A DNA stretch of 64,000 nucleotides from JAEYZS01 sp964469265 (GTDB lineage: Bacteria; Bdellovibrionota; Bdellovibrionia; Bdellovibrionales; JAEYZS01), in NCBI GenBank assembly GCA_964469265.1, contig CAYXYF010000001.1:1-64000 (forward strand), given 5' to 3'. Position 1 is the stretch's first letter. The number at the start of each line of letters is the position of its first letter. The notes below the pieces were generated by a model, which did not search any database, had not been told where the DNA came from, and worked only from the letters and a program-made list of their open reading frames with translations. Positions 40,086-48,335 of the stretch are shown here, piece by piece. The position numbers were made by a program, and so were the translations under genes.

Positions 40086-40793
40086 ATGTCAAATTTAATA
40101 CCTTTTTTAGCTTTAAAAAAATTTAAGTTTGTCCGCCTCTCGGGCTCCCCACCAGATGTGAAATATCTAGAATATTATGATGCCGCCTATGACTGTTGGA
40201 AAAAAGTTTGGATCGAGGCCTTTAGGGGTTTAGGTATTTCAAAACCATTCGTTTCCGATGAATTCACGCGCCAAGAAGAGATCTTAACCATTTTTTATGG
40301 TCAACAGTGTGTCGGCATGATGTTCTTTAGGATAGTTGATTTATCTATTTATGCTTACCAAAATGATACATATTTTAAGCTATGGACCCTTCAAGATCTT
40401 AAAAATTTAGCAGAACACGGGCCTCTTATTGCGGTGATGTCGAATATGACTATCTCCACTGACTGGAGAAAAACATCTTATGATCTTTCCATGAAAGATC
40501 TTGTTGTATACTACACTTGCCAGAGATTTAAGGACAGCCAGACACATGGCATGGCGACATTTACTCGTAACTCTAAAAATGTAAATAAACTTGCAGAACG
40601 ATTTGGCGGGATTTGTATAAGATCGAATATTGAGAATTACGGCCCAAGAGATTTGGTTAACCTTTTTAAATTTACACAGGAGTCAGTGACAGAAGGTGAA
40701 TTTGATAACGTGAAGACGCTCGGCCGCTTTCTATATAAAAATGAGATCATCGCGCAAGCAGCCCCACTGCATACAAAACGTAAAAGCGCATAA
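40086..40793 (+). CDS. Possible GNAT-like acyltransferase, unknown
   Basis: A 235-residue soluble protein. The order of elements (an N-terminal W-x-x-V-W-x-E-A-F helix, SDEFTRQEEILTIF, CVGMMFFRIVDLS, MSNMTISTDWRK, then a helix and RNSKNVNKLAERFGG) resembles N-acyltransferases of the GNAT/autoinducer-synthase or FeeM type. The similarity is weak and judged by eye. The divergent desaturase supports an acyl-chain substrate. No signal peptide; no clear ribosome site. Confidence 0.45.
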   Translation: MSNLIPFLALKKFKFVRLSGSPPDVKYLEYYDAAYDCWKKVWIEAFRGLGISKPFVSDEFTRQEEILTIFYGQQCVGMMFFRIVDLSIYAYQNDTYFKLWTLQDLKNLAEHGPLIAVMSNMTISTDWRKTSYDLSMKDLVVYYTCQRFKDSQTHGMATFTRNSKNVNKLAERFGGICIRSNIENYGPRDLVNLFKFTQESVTEGEFDNVKTLGRFLYKNEIIAQAAPLHTKRKSA

Positions 40794-40795
40794 AA

Positions 40796-40826
40796 AAACC
40801 CGACATATTAAATGTCGGGTTTCTAA
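40796..40826. terminator. Bidirectional terminator between the 40086 gene and groEL
   Basis: Perfect 11 bp stem AAACCCGACAT/ATGTCGGGTTT with a 5 nt loop, A-run on the left and T-rich on the right. Serves both convergent transcripts. Confidence 0.93.
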
Positions 40827-40853
40827 TAAAGAATTCGGTTTTGAAGAATGATA

Positions 40854-42509
40854 TTACATCATTCCCATTCCGCCCATTCCGCCCATTCCTCCCATGCCGT
40901 CCATTCCTGGCGATGGCATTTTCGGTTCATCTTTTCTTGGTGCTTCTGCAATCATTGTTTCAGTTGTAAGCATCAATGATGCAACACTGACTGCATTTTG
41001 AAGAGCTGAACGAACAACCTTAACAGGGTCAATAACACCAGACTTAATTAAGTCTTCGTATTCTTCTGTTAAAGCGTTAAAGCCCCATGTTGCTGATTTC
41101 CCAGAAAGAATTCTATCCAAAACGATTGATCCATCAAGGCCCGCGTTTGAAGAGATCTGTCTAATTGGCTCTTCACATGCACGCTTAATGATCTTCAATC
41201 CGTGGATTTCTTCATCAGATGCATCTGCGTTTTCTAAAGCGAGTGAAGCTCTGACTAGAGCAGTTCCTCCGCCTGGAACAATACCTTCTTCAACAGCTGC
41301 ACGAGTCGCGTTGAGAGCGTCTTCAACTCTTGCCTTCTTTTCTTTCATTTCAACTTCACTTGGAGCGCCAACATGAATAACTGCAACACCGCCTGCAAGT
41401 TTAGCAAGTCTTTCTTTTAATTTCTCAGCATCGTACTCAGAAGTTGTTTCACCGATTTGAGCTTTGATTTGCTTCACGCGAGCTTCGATATCTGTTTTCT
41501 TTCCAGAACCATCGATGACTGTTGTGTTGTCTTTATCAATAACAACTCTCTTTGCTCTACCAAGATCATCAGCTGTTGCTGACTCTAGTTTATTACCCAT
41601 GTCCTCAGAGATAACAGTTCCACCAGTAAGGATAGCGATATCCTCTAACATAGCCTTTCTTCTGTCTCCGAATCCTGGAGCTTTAACAGCACATACTTGT
41701 AATGTTCCTCTTAACTTATTTACTACAAGTGTTGCAAGAGCTTCACCGTCAACATCTTCAGCGATGATTAGAAGTGGCTTGCTTTGTTTAGCAACGGCCT
41801 CAAGAATTCCGATCATGTCCTTCATTGAAGAGATTTTTTTGTCATAGATAAGAATGTAAGCATCTTCAAGGATAGCTTCCATTCTCTCAGAATTTGTAAT
41901 GAAGTACGGAGAAAGGTATCCACGATCAAATTGCATACCTTCAACAACATGTAGTTCAGTTTCAGCAGTTTTTGATTCTTCAATTGTGATTACGCCTTCT
42001 CTTCCAACCTTTTCCATTGCTTCTGCAAGAAGGTCTCCGATAACTCTGTCGTTGTTTGCAGAGATAGAACCAACTTGTGCAATTTCATTTTTTTCTTTGA
42101 TTGGCTTAGATGCTTTTTTTAGTGAATCAACAATAAGCTCAACAGCTTTGTCCATTCCTCTTTTTAGAGCCATTGGATTGTGCCCAGCGGTTACAAGTTT
42201 TGCACCTTCTCTATAAATTGCTTGAGCCAAGACTGTCGCAGTAGTTGTTCCGTCACCAGCATCATCGTTAGTTTTGCTAGCAACTTCTTTAACCATTTGC
42301 GCGCCCATGTTTTCGAATTTGTTTTCTAATTCGATTTCTTTTGCAACTGTCACACCGTCTTTAGTGATGAGTGGTGAACCAAATGATTTTTCAATAACAA
42401 CGTTTCTACCTTTTGGACCGAGAGTAACCTTCACTGCGTTTGCAAGTGCGTTTACTCCGCGAAGAATCGATCCTCTTGCGTTTTCATGAAATAATAATTC
42501 TTTAGACAT
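40854..42509 (-). CDS. groEL: Chaperonin GroEL (60 kDa)
   Basis: A 551-residue chaperonin that folds proteins in the cytoplasm with GroES. Family motifs present: VTLGPKGRNVVIEKSFG, DGVTVAKEIEL, NDDAGDGTTTATVLAQAI (nucleotide-binding and catalytic Asp) and the flexible GGM-repeat tail ending in GMM. It lies 36 nt after groES. Only one copy is seen in the window. Length and motifs are normal. Confidence 0.98.
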   Translation of the reverse strand: MSKELLFHENARGSILRGVNALANAVKVTLGPKGRNVVIEKSFGSPLITKDGVTVAKEIELENKFENMGAQMVKEVASKTNDDAGDGTTTATVLAQAIYREGAKLVTAGHNPMALKRGMDKAVELIVDSLKKASKPIKEKNEIAQVGSISANNDRVIGDLLAEAMEKVGREGVITIEESKTAETELHVVEGMQFDRGYLSPYFITNSERMEAILEDAYILIYDKKISSMKDMIGILEAVAKQSKPLLIIAEDVDGEALATLVVNKLRGTLQVCAVKAPGFGDRRKAMLEDIAILTGGTVISEDMGNKLESATADDLGRAKRVVIDKDNTTVIDGSGKKTDIEARVKQIKAQIGETTSEYDAEKLKERLAKLAGGVAVIHVGAPSEVEMKEKKARVEDALNATRAAVEEGIVPGGGTALVRASLALENADASDEEIHGLKIIKRACEEPIRQISSNAGLDGSIVLDRILSGKSATWGFNALTEEYEDLIKSGVIDPVKVVRSALQNAVSVASLMLTTETMIAEAPRKDEPKMPSPGMDGMGGMGGMGGMGMM

Positions 42510-42545
42510 TTAAAACTCCCTATATATTTATTTATCTATTTTTAA

Positions 42546-42845
42546 TTAGTTAAGTACGCCAAGAATCGAGCCCTCATCCATGATGAGATACTCTTCTCCG
42601 TCTAATTTGATTTCTGTTCCTGAATATTTTTGAAAGAGAACGCTGTCTCCAGTTTGAACTTCAAATGGAATTGTTTTACCATCTTCAGTCACCCGACCGC
42701 TTCCGACTGCCACTACTTTTCCTTTTTGAGGTTTTTCTTTTGCAGTATCCGGAATAAATAAACCCCCAGCGGTTTTTGTTTCTTCTTGTAATCTTTTGAT
42801 AAGAATCTTATCACGCAATGGACGAACTCCGAGAGTCGCTGCCAT
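42546..42845 (-). CDS. groES: Co-chaperonin GroES
   Basis: A 99-residue co-chaperonin: RPLRDKILIKRL, the mobile loop ETKTAGGLFIPDTAKEK and the VLFQKYSGTEIK region. GGAGGAAT precedes the ATG. First gene of groES-groEL; there is no CIRCE repeat upstream, so control is not of the HrcA type. Confidence 0.97.
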   Translation of the reverse strand: MAATLGVRPLRDKILIKRLQEETKTAGGLFIPDTAKEKPQKGKVVAVGSGRVTEDGKTIPFEVQTGDSVLFQKYSGTEIKLDGEEYLIMDEGSILGVLN

Positions 42846-42900
42846 AATTATTCCTCCGAATTTTAAATGTTAATAATTAACGGTTTAATTGTGTGGGCAC

Positions 42901-42928
42901 AATATTGTTACTGGCTAAAATATGTCAA
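42901..42928 (-). promoter_or_regulatory. Sigma-70-type promoter for groESL
   Basis: On the minus strand: perfect -35 TTGACA (42928-42923), 16 nt, -10 AATATT (42906-42901). About 55 nt to the groES ATG. Confidence 0.55.
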
Positions 42929-42935
42929 GGGGCTA

Positions 42936-42956
42936 CCCTGAAGATCTTGTTCAGGG
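42936..42956. promoter_or_regulatory. Palindrome upstream of the groES promoter
   Basis: CCCTGAA-N7-TTCAGGG, a perfect 7 bp inverted repeat, 7 nt upstream of the groES -35. It may be an operator, or the 3' hairpin of the 43014 gene (no T-run). Confidence 0.45.
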
Positions 42957-43013
42957 AAGGGTGGGCCTTTCCGCGTAACCATCTGAAATTACTGTGAAAT
43001 TTTGTTCGTAGAT

Positions 43014-43490
43014 TTATTTCGTGGAAATCAAAGACAGAACCTGACTCGGCTCCATCTTTTTCGGAGTTTTAAAGCCAAACTTTGCATTGTCCAGCGGTAA
43101 CAAATTCTTTTTTCTTCGCTCTTCGATGACCTTGTCATAACCCAAAAGAATTTGCGCAACTTCCTCAGCCGTCATCATTTTTACGGCCTGAGCATAAGCA
43201 TTTTGATCATTTTGAAAACGTGGAGAAAGGTATAAAACGAAGTAATCTTGGGCATTTAGATCTTTTGTGATTTCCAAGTTGATCTTTGCCTGTTTGAGTT
43301 TTTCAGTCTCTTCAGGGCCAAAACGCGCTGGCGTTTTCTTCTGCAAGTCTTCTAGTTCCGAAATGGCTTGAACGACGCCTGAAACCTTTTGCGACTTCCA
43401 ATCTTTAAAGGAAATCACTCCTTCTTGAGCAAACGTCGCTTGAGACAGCATCCAGCCTATTCCAAGTAAAATAACAAACACCTTTTTCAT
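43014..43490 (-). CDS. Exported protein of unknown function
   Basis: A 158-residue protein with a signal peptide (about 1-21, ending in TFAQ) and a helical mature part, rich in Lys/Glu, with no cysteine. No recognised family. It stands alone. A sigma-54-like box pair lies 29 nt upstream, so it may belong to the same regulon as csbD and the 52-aa peptide. The ATG follows AAGGATAATGGTTCT. Confidence 0.65.
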   Translation of the reverse strand: MKKVFVILLGIGWMLSQATFAQEGVISFKDWKSQKVSGVVQAISELEDLQKKTPARFGPEETEKLKQAKINLEITKDLNAQDYFVLYLSPRFQNDQNAYAQAVKMMTAEEVAQILLGYDKVIEERRKKNLLPLDNAKFGFKTPKKMEPSQVLSLISTK

Positions 43491-43518
43491 AGAACCATTA
43501 TCCTTCCACCTTTTTTAT

Positions 43519-43534
43519 TACAATCTGGGTGCCA
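43519..43534 (-). promoter_or_regulatory. Weak sigma-54-like site for the 43014 gene
   Basis: On minus: TGGCAC-CCAGA-TTGTA. The -24 box is perfect and spacing correct, but the -12 box lacks the conserved GC (TTGTA). Confidence 0.35.
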
Positions 43535-43680
43535 CAATTTGCTGATGGTAGATTGGAGATAGATCGAAGGACCTTATAAAAAAGAAAAAGCTCCTGACGA
43601 ATTTGGGCTCGATTGTGCTTTTCCGATGATGCCCCTTCCAATGATTTGCTTTTGGAATTTGCGTAGATAATTCTATAGAA

Positions 43681-44553
43681 ATGAAAAAAGTCACAAAAGC
43701 CATCATCCCCGCAGCGGGTCTCGGAACAAGATTTTTACCCGCAACTAAAACGGTTCCCAAGGAAATGTTACCAATCGTTGATAAGCCAACTATTCTTTAT
43801 GTGGTCGAAGAAGCGGTCCGCGCTGGGATAGAAGACATCATTTTGATATCGGGTCGGGGGAAATCTGCAATTGAAGACTTTTTTGATAACTCCTATGAAG
43901 TTGAAGATATTTTAAGCCGCGCGGGAAAAACTGATTTGTTAGAGCGGATCCATCGGGCAAAAGGTTTGGCAAATATTATTTCCATACGTCAAAAGGAAGC
44001 CCTTGGATTAGGCCATGCCGTTAACTGCGGACGCCCCATTGTTGGTGACGAGCCCTTTGCCGTTTTACTGGCAGATGAAATTATGGTCGGCACTCCTACG
44101 GTGACAGAAGAACTTGCAGCGCAATTTAATGAAACAGGAATTTCAACAATCGCATTAATGGAAGTTCCAAAATCCGAAGTTGTTAAATATGGCATCGTAA
44201 AAGCAAACCCATTATCGAAAAAAGTATTTGAAATATCAGATGTGGTCGAAAAACCTTCCCAAGAAGCTGCGCCAAGTACACTTGCAATCCCTGGAAGGTA
44301 TATTTTTGAAAATGCCATTTTTGACGAGCTCAAAGACTTAAAGCCTGGCAAAAATGGAGAAATCCAACTCACCGATGCAATGACAAAACTGGCTTCAAAA
44401 AAACGCATGCACGGGATGACTTTTTCGGCGCGAAGATACGATGCTGGAGATAAATTAGGATTTTTAACCGCGAATATTGAGCTGGGACTTATGCACCCAG
44501 AAACTGGTGAAGGCTTAAAAACATATTTAAAAAACCTTGCGAAAAATCTATAG
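43681..44553 (+). CDS. galU: UTP-glucose-1-phosphate uridylyltransferase
   Basis: Makes UDP-glucose from UTP and glucose-1-phosphate for envelope polysaccharides. At 290 residues, the N-terminal nucleotidyl-transferase motif IIPAAGLGTRFLPATKTVPKEMLP is present in overlapping pieces, followed by DKPTILYVVEE, the ISGRGKSAIEDFFD stretch, LADEIM and GRYIFEN. No Shine-Dalgarno is visible ahead of the ATG. It is followed at 14 nt by an exported protein gene and then priA, so the three may share transcription. Confidence 0.95.
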   Translation: MKKVTKAIIPAAGLGTRFLPATKTVPKEMLPIVDKPTILYVVEEAVRAGIEDIILISGRGKSAIEDFFDNSYEVEDILSRAGKTDLLERIHRAKGLANIISIRQKEALGLGHAVNCGRPIVGDEPFAVLLADEIMVGTPTVTEELAAQFNETGISTIALMEVPKSEVVKYGIVKANPLSKKVFEISDVVEKPSQEAAPSTLAIPGRYIFENAIFDELKDLKPGKNGEIQLTDAMTKLASKKRMHGMTFSARRYDAGDKLGFLTANIELGLMHPETGEGLKTYLKNLAKNL

Positions 44554-44567
44554 CAAAGAGGGTAAAC

Positions 44568-45401
44568 ATGAAAGCATTAGCATTTTCGATCTTCCTATTT
44601 GGAGCGTCTGCAATGGCGTATATCCCTTCAGCGGACTTTATATTATCTAAAGTCACTCGAAACGCAGGCTCTGGAATATATCAAGTCAAGCAAGAGGTTC
44701 ACTTTCCGACAGCCCAACGAAATATCACTGTCACTGAAACATGGTGGGTGCAAGGTAACGATGTCATGTTTTTAAAAATAGAAGGGCCGCTCTTTACACA
44801 GTATTTTCTTTATAAGAATAATAAAAAGTTTTACTTCGATAATAACGGAAAATTACTCTCTATGCCGATTCCTAGAGACTTTCATGCAGACCTTTTCTTT
44901 GAAAGATCATCCAATAACTTAAGGCAAACATTAATTAATAAAAAGCTCATCCCTGCGCAAACTCTTAAAAAAAGACCTAGCATTAAAACAACAAAAGATC
45001 TTGAAGCCATCACAAAGCTTGATGAGCCCTACCTTAAACTCTCAAGGCTTGGTGGAAAAGTGAGTTACGTTTTAGGTTATGCAGCAAAAAATGAAAACGA
45101 GCCTGGAGTTTGGATTGAGCAAGATCGATTTGTTATTAATAAATTAAAGCTCCCAACGGGTTCGGAAATAGTGGCGGAGTCGTTTGCAGAACTTTCGCGC
45201 AATTTAACTTACCCTAGGTCTCAAAAAGTGATCTGGGATAATCAGCATGTGCAAATTGAACTTTCAAGAGGCGACTCTTTACGAACTGGTGTTTCCTTCT
45301 TTGACGAAAGTAACTTTTCTAAACTTGCTTCAAAAAATACGCCTCTCCCTGAGGAGTGGGTACAAAGTGCAGTGGGAGATTTTTATAAGAGGTTTAGGTG
45401 A
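44568..45401 (+). CDS. Exported protein of unknown function upstream of priA
   Basis: A 277-residue exported protein: signal peptide (about 1-17), then a beta-rich domain (VKQEVHFPTAQRNITVTETW, KFYFDNNGKLL) resembling outer-membrane lipoprotein-sorting-type barrels, but no lipobox. It has a Shine-Dalgarno (AGAGGG) and its stop overlaps the priA GTG start. I recognise no family. Confidence 0.6.
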   Translation: MKALAFSIFLFGASAMAYIPSADFILSKVTRNAGSGIYQVKQEVHFPTAQRNITVTETWWVQGNDVMFLKIEGPLFTQYFLYKNNKKFYFDNNGKLLSMPIPRDFHADLFFERSSNNLRQTLINKKLIPAQTLKKRPSIKTTKDLEAITKLDEPYLKLSRLGGKVSYVLGYAAKNENEPGVWIEQDRFVINKLKLPTGSEIVAESFAELSRNLTYPRSQKVIWDNQHVQIELSRGDSLRTGVSFFDESNFSKLASKNTPLPEEWVQSAVGDFYKRFR

Positions 45402-47395
45402 CAGAAAAGTATTTTGAAGTTGCCATCAACTCTCCTCTTAATCAAACCTACACCTATAAATTACTGACTCCAGATGATGATGCCTCCAATTACATAGGTC
45501 GCTTCGTTAAAGTGTCCCTCAGAAATCGTTCTGTTAATGGAGTCATAATCAAAGAGGTTGAAAAGCCCAAGGTTGATTACGAAATAAAAGAAATTTTAGA
45601 ACTCAATACTGAGGCTCACCCCATTCCGCCAGTTTATATGGAGTGGCTTGAGTGGATTTCAAATTATTATATCTATCCATTGGGGCAAACGCTATCGCTG
45701 ATGATACCTCCCTTAAAAAAGGAAGGTCGAAAGCCACGCAAAAAATCTCCCGTCCCAAGAGTGGAACAAAAAGACTTTGTGAAACTCACGCAAGAACAAC
45801 AAGAGGCCTTTGAGAAAATATCTTCTCTTCAAGGCTATCAGGCTCACCTGTTGTGGGGAGTGACTGGCTCTGGGAAGACTGAGGTTTACCTTGAGTTGCT
45901 TCGAAAAATTTTAGACAGTGAAAAGCAGGCTCTTATCTTAGTTCCTGAAATATCACTGACACCACAACTCTTAAGAAGGTTTTCCGAGAGATTTGGAGAT
46001 GAAATTGCTGTTATCCACTCTCATCTCACCGAACGAGAGAAAACAGACCAGTGGTGGTCGGTTGTCGATGGTAAAAAAAAGATCTTAATTGGCGCTCGCT
46101 CTGCCTTGTTCTGCCCACCTCCCAATTTGGGAATAATTATCGTCGATGAAGAGCATGAAACTTCTTATAAACAAGACGAGAAGCTGAAATACAATGCAAG
46201 AGACTGCGCCATTGTGCTTGCAAAGAAGTTAGATATTCCCATCGTCTTAGGATCAGCAACGCCCTCTATGGAAAGCTGGAAAAACGTTAAGGAAAACAAA
46301 TACCACCTTCACCGACTCAAAGAAAGAATTGCAGAGGCACAACTTCCTGAAATAAAAGTTCTAGATATGCGGAAAAAGGATACAGAGAAAAATCCTGCTC
46401 TTCCGTATTGGATAACACAAGAACTACACGATGCCATTGTGCAAAGACTTTCTGATAACGAACAAGTGGCCTTGTTTTTAAACCGCAGAGGACTTTCACA
46501 AGTTGTAATGTGTCGAGATTGCGGAGATGTGCGAGGGTGCCCAAATTGTGACGTCACACTAAGCCTGCACGCCAAGATTCACCTTCTATGTCATTACTGT
46601 GGATATGTAGAAGACCTAACTCCTATTTGTCAGGACTGTAAAGTCGGCGAACCCACTGCCATCGGTATTGGGACAGAAAAAATTGAAGAAGAAATTAAAA
46701 AAATATTTCCAGAAGCTAAAACCATTCGTCTTGATCGGGATGAAATTTACAATCGGCAAACTTTAGAAAGTGCCATTGAAGCCGTTGAGTCTGGACAAGC
46801 GGACATTTTGATCGGTACACAAATGATCGCTAAGGGGTTGGATTTTCCAAAGCTCACTTTAGTGGGAATTTTACTTGCAGATATCGGATTTAACTTTCCT
46901 GATTTCAGAACTGCCGAAAGAAACTTTCAACTTCTTTCACAGGTGAGCGGAAGGCCTGGTCGCCATACAAAAAATGGAGAAGTAATTATTCAAACATATA
47001 ACCCCGAATATTCGAGCTTGATGTTTGCTCAGCGCAATGATTATGAAGGATTCGCGGAGCAAGAATTAATGAATCGCAAAGAACTTTCGTATCCACCCTT
47101 TGGCCGACTTGCCAGTGTTAGGATGCAAAGCCTTGATCTATCAAAGGTTAAAAAAGCTGTTTCAATCATTGAGAGAAACTCTTTAGCTCTTCAGAAAAAA
47201 TCTCCGCCAATTATGGTCTTAGGTCCAATAGCTGCGCCCGTTTTCAAACTCAAAAACAAATATCGCTATCAGATGTTGATTAAATCATCTTCGGCAAAAA
47301 CTGTTCGACAGTTCTGCAAGTATTTGTTTGAAGAAACCGAACTTCCGTCTGGGGTACAGGTCCATATAGACATTGATCCCGTCAGTACTTTTTAG
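45398..47395 (+). CDS. priA: Primosomal replication restart helicase PriA
   Basis: Superfamily 2 helicase that reloads replication at stalled forks. The 665-residue protein has an N-terminal 3' DNA-binding region (1-95), Walker A GVTGSGKTE (about 154-162), DEEH box (about 249-252), a zinc-binding cysteine region (about 371-415, with CRDCGDVRGCPNC and CHYCGY, CQDC), GSATPSME and the GTQMIAKGLDFPKL motif. It is shorter than E. coli PriA (732) mainly in the N-terminal part. GTG start overlaps the previous stop (GTGA). Confidence 0.95.
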   Translation: MTEKYFEVAINSPLNQTYTYKLLTPDDDASNYIGRFVKVSLRNRSVNGVIIKEVEKPKVDYEIKEILELNTEAHPIPPVYMEWLEWISNYYIYPLGQTLSLMIPPLKKEGRKPRKKSPVPRVEQKDFVKLTQEQQEAFEKISSLQGYQAHLLWGVTGSGKTEVYLELLRKILDSEKQALILVPEISLTPQLLRRFSERFGDEIAVIHSHLTEREKTDQWWSVVDGKKKILIGARSALFCPPPNLGIIIVDEEHETSYKQDEKLKYNARDCAIVLAKKLDIPIVLGSATPSMESWKNVKENKYHLHRLKERIAEAQLPEIKVLDMRKKDTEKNPALPYWITQELHDAIVQRLSDNEQVALFLNRRGLSQVVMCRDCGDVRGCPNCDVTLSLHAKIHLLCHYCGYVEDLTPICQDCKVGEPTAIGIGTEKIEEEIKKIFPEAKTIRLDRDEIYNRQTLESAIEAVESGQADILIGTQMIAKGLDFPKLTLVGILLADIGFNFPDFRTAERNFQLLSQVSGRPGRHTKNGEVIIQTYNPEYSSLMFAQRNDYEGFAEQELMNRKELSYPPFGRLASVRMQSLDLSKVKKAVSIIERNSLALQKKSPPIMVLGPIAAPVFKLKNKYRYQMLIKSSSAKTVRQFCKYLFEETELPSGVQVHIDIDPVSTF

Positions 47396-47442
47396 ATCTT
47401 AACGTTAAGAAAAATCCCGTGAAATCCGATTGTTAAAGGGTC

Positions 47443-48315
47443 ATGACAGATGCTGCACGAAAACTTTTACCTTGCCCAAAATGCAAAAACGAGGTCGAAG
47501 ATTTATTAAAAATTGATGCGGGTATGAGGCTAGCCCTTGAAAAGGGTTCGCGCGCCGAAGCCGTCCTTCCACAAGTGTGTCCGAAGTGTTACACGGAACT
47601 TTCAACTGTCGTATCCCAAGGCGCAAAGTTACGAGCACAAAAGACAAGTCGTGAATACCATAAAAAACTTCTTTGGAAAAATCGTGTCGACTTTTTAAAA
47701 CAGGCCCGCAACCTCATGTCCATTCGCGCCTATCACGAATCTGCGATCATGTATGAGAAGTATTTAAAAAGTGTTGCGGTCGGATTTGAAACGAAGTTCA
47801 GCGATCTTACGCCAGATCTTTTTAAAGACCCACGACACAGAAAAGAACTTACTCTCGTGACCTATGTTCTTTGGGACTTGTTTAAAATTTATGATTCAGA
47901 TGCGCGCTATAAGGATCGCCAGCAACTTATCACAGGTATGCTTATTGCTTTTGCGCGGTCCAATAACAATATCCAAGCAGACATTGTACGAAAGCTTAAA
48001 AATTATTCTAAAGGCGCTCAGAACAAACCCCTTGCGCTAGAGGTTTTAAAAAGTGTCGATAAAAACTTAGTGCGATGTTTTATTGCAACAGCGGCCTTTG
48101 ATTCTCGTAGCGCACATGAAGTGCAAGTTCTGTGTGCATTCAGAGACCAGCTCCTGATGAAGAGCGACTTGGGCTCTTTATTTGTTAAATTTTATTATGC
48201 TGTATCACCTTCTATTGCCCAATTTTTAGATGACAATCCGCTTTTTAAAAGGCCAATTCGTCACACCCTAACAGTGATTGCGACGCGTCTTAACCGTTGG
48301 TTGAATCTCATTTAA
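47443..48315 (+). CDS. Zinc-ribbon-like protein with C-terminal CFI-box
   Basis: A 290-residue soluble protein: an N-terminal four-cysteine zinc ribbon (CPKC near residue 11, CPKC near residue 46), a helical middle, and a C-terminal CFIATAAFDS...FRDQLL...FVKFYY...SPSIAQF...R segment. That pattern is the CFI-box C-terminal domain, known from uncharacterised bacterial proteins. Function unknown; zinc binding is inferred from the cysteines. It follows priA at 47 nt. Confidence 0.65.
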   Translation: MTDAARKLLPCPKCKNEVEDLLKIDAGMRLALEKGSRAEAVLPQVCPKCYTELSTVVSQGAKLRAQKTSREYHKKLLWKNRVDFLKQARNLMSIRAYHESAIMYEKYLKSVAVGFETKFSDLTPDLFKDPRHRKELTLVTYVLWDLFKIYDSDARYKDRQQLITGMLIAFARSNNNIQADIVRKLKNYSKGAQNKPLALEVLKSVDKNLVRCFIATAAFDSRSAHEVQVLCAFRDQLLMKSDLGSLFVKFYYAVSPSIAQFLDDNPLFKRPIRHTLTVIATRLNRWLNLI

Positions 48316-48335
48316 TCTCTCGCAATACTGGCTCA

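Noticed and set aside
42846..43013. CIRCE (HrcA) operator upstream of groES
   Set aside because: No TTAGCACTC-N9-GAGTGCTAA or close variant is present on either strand.
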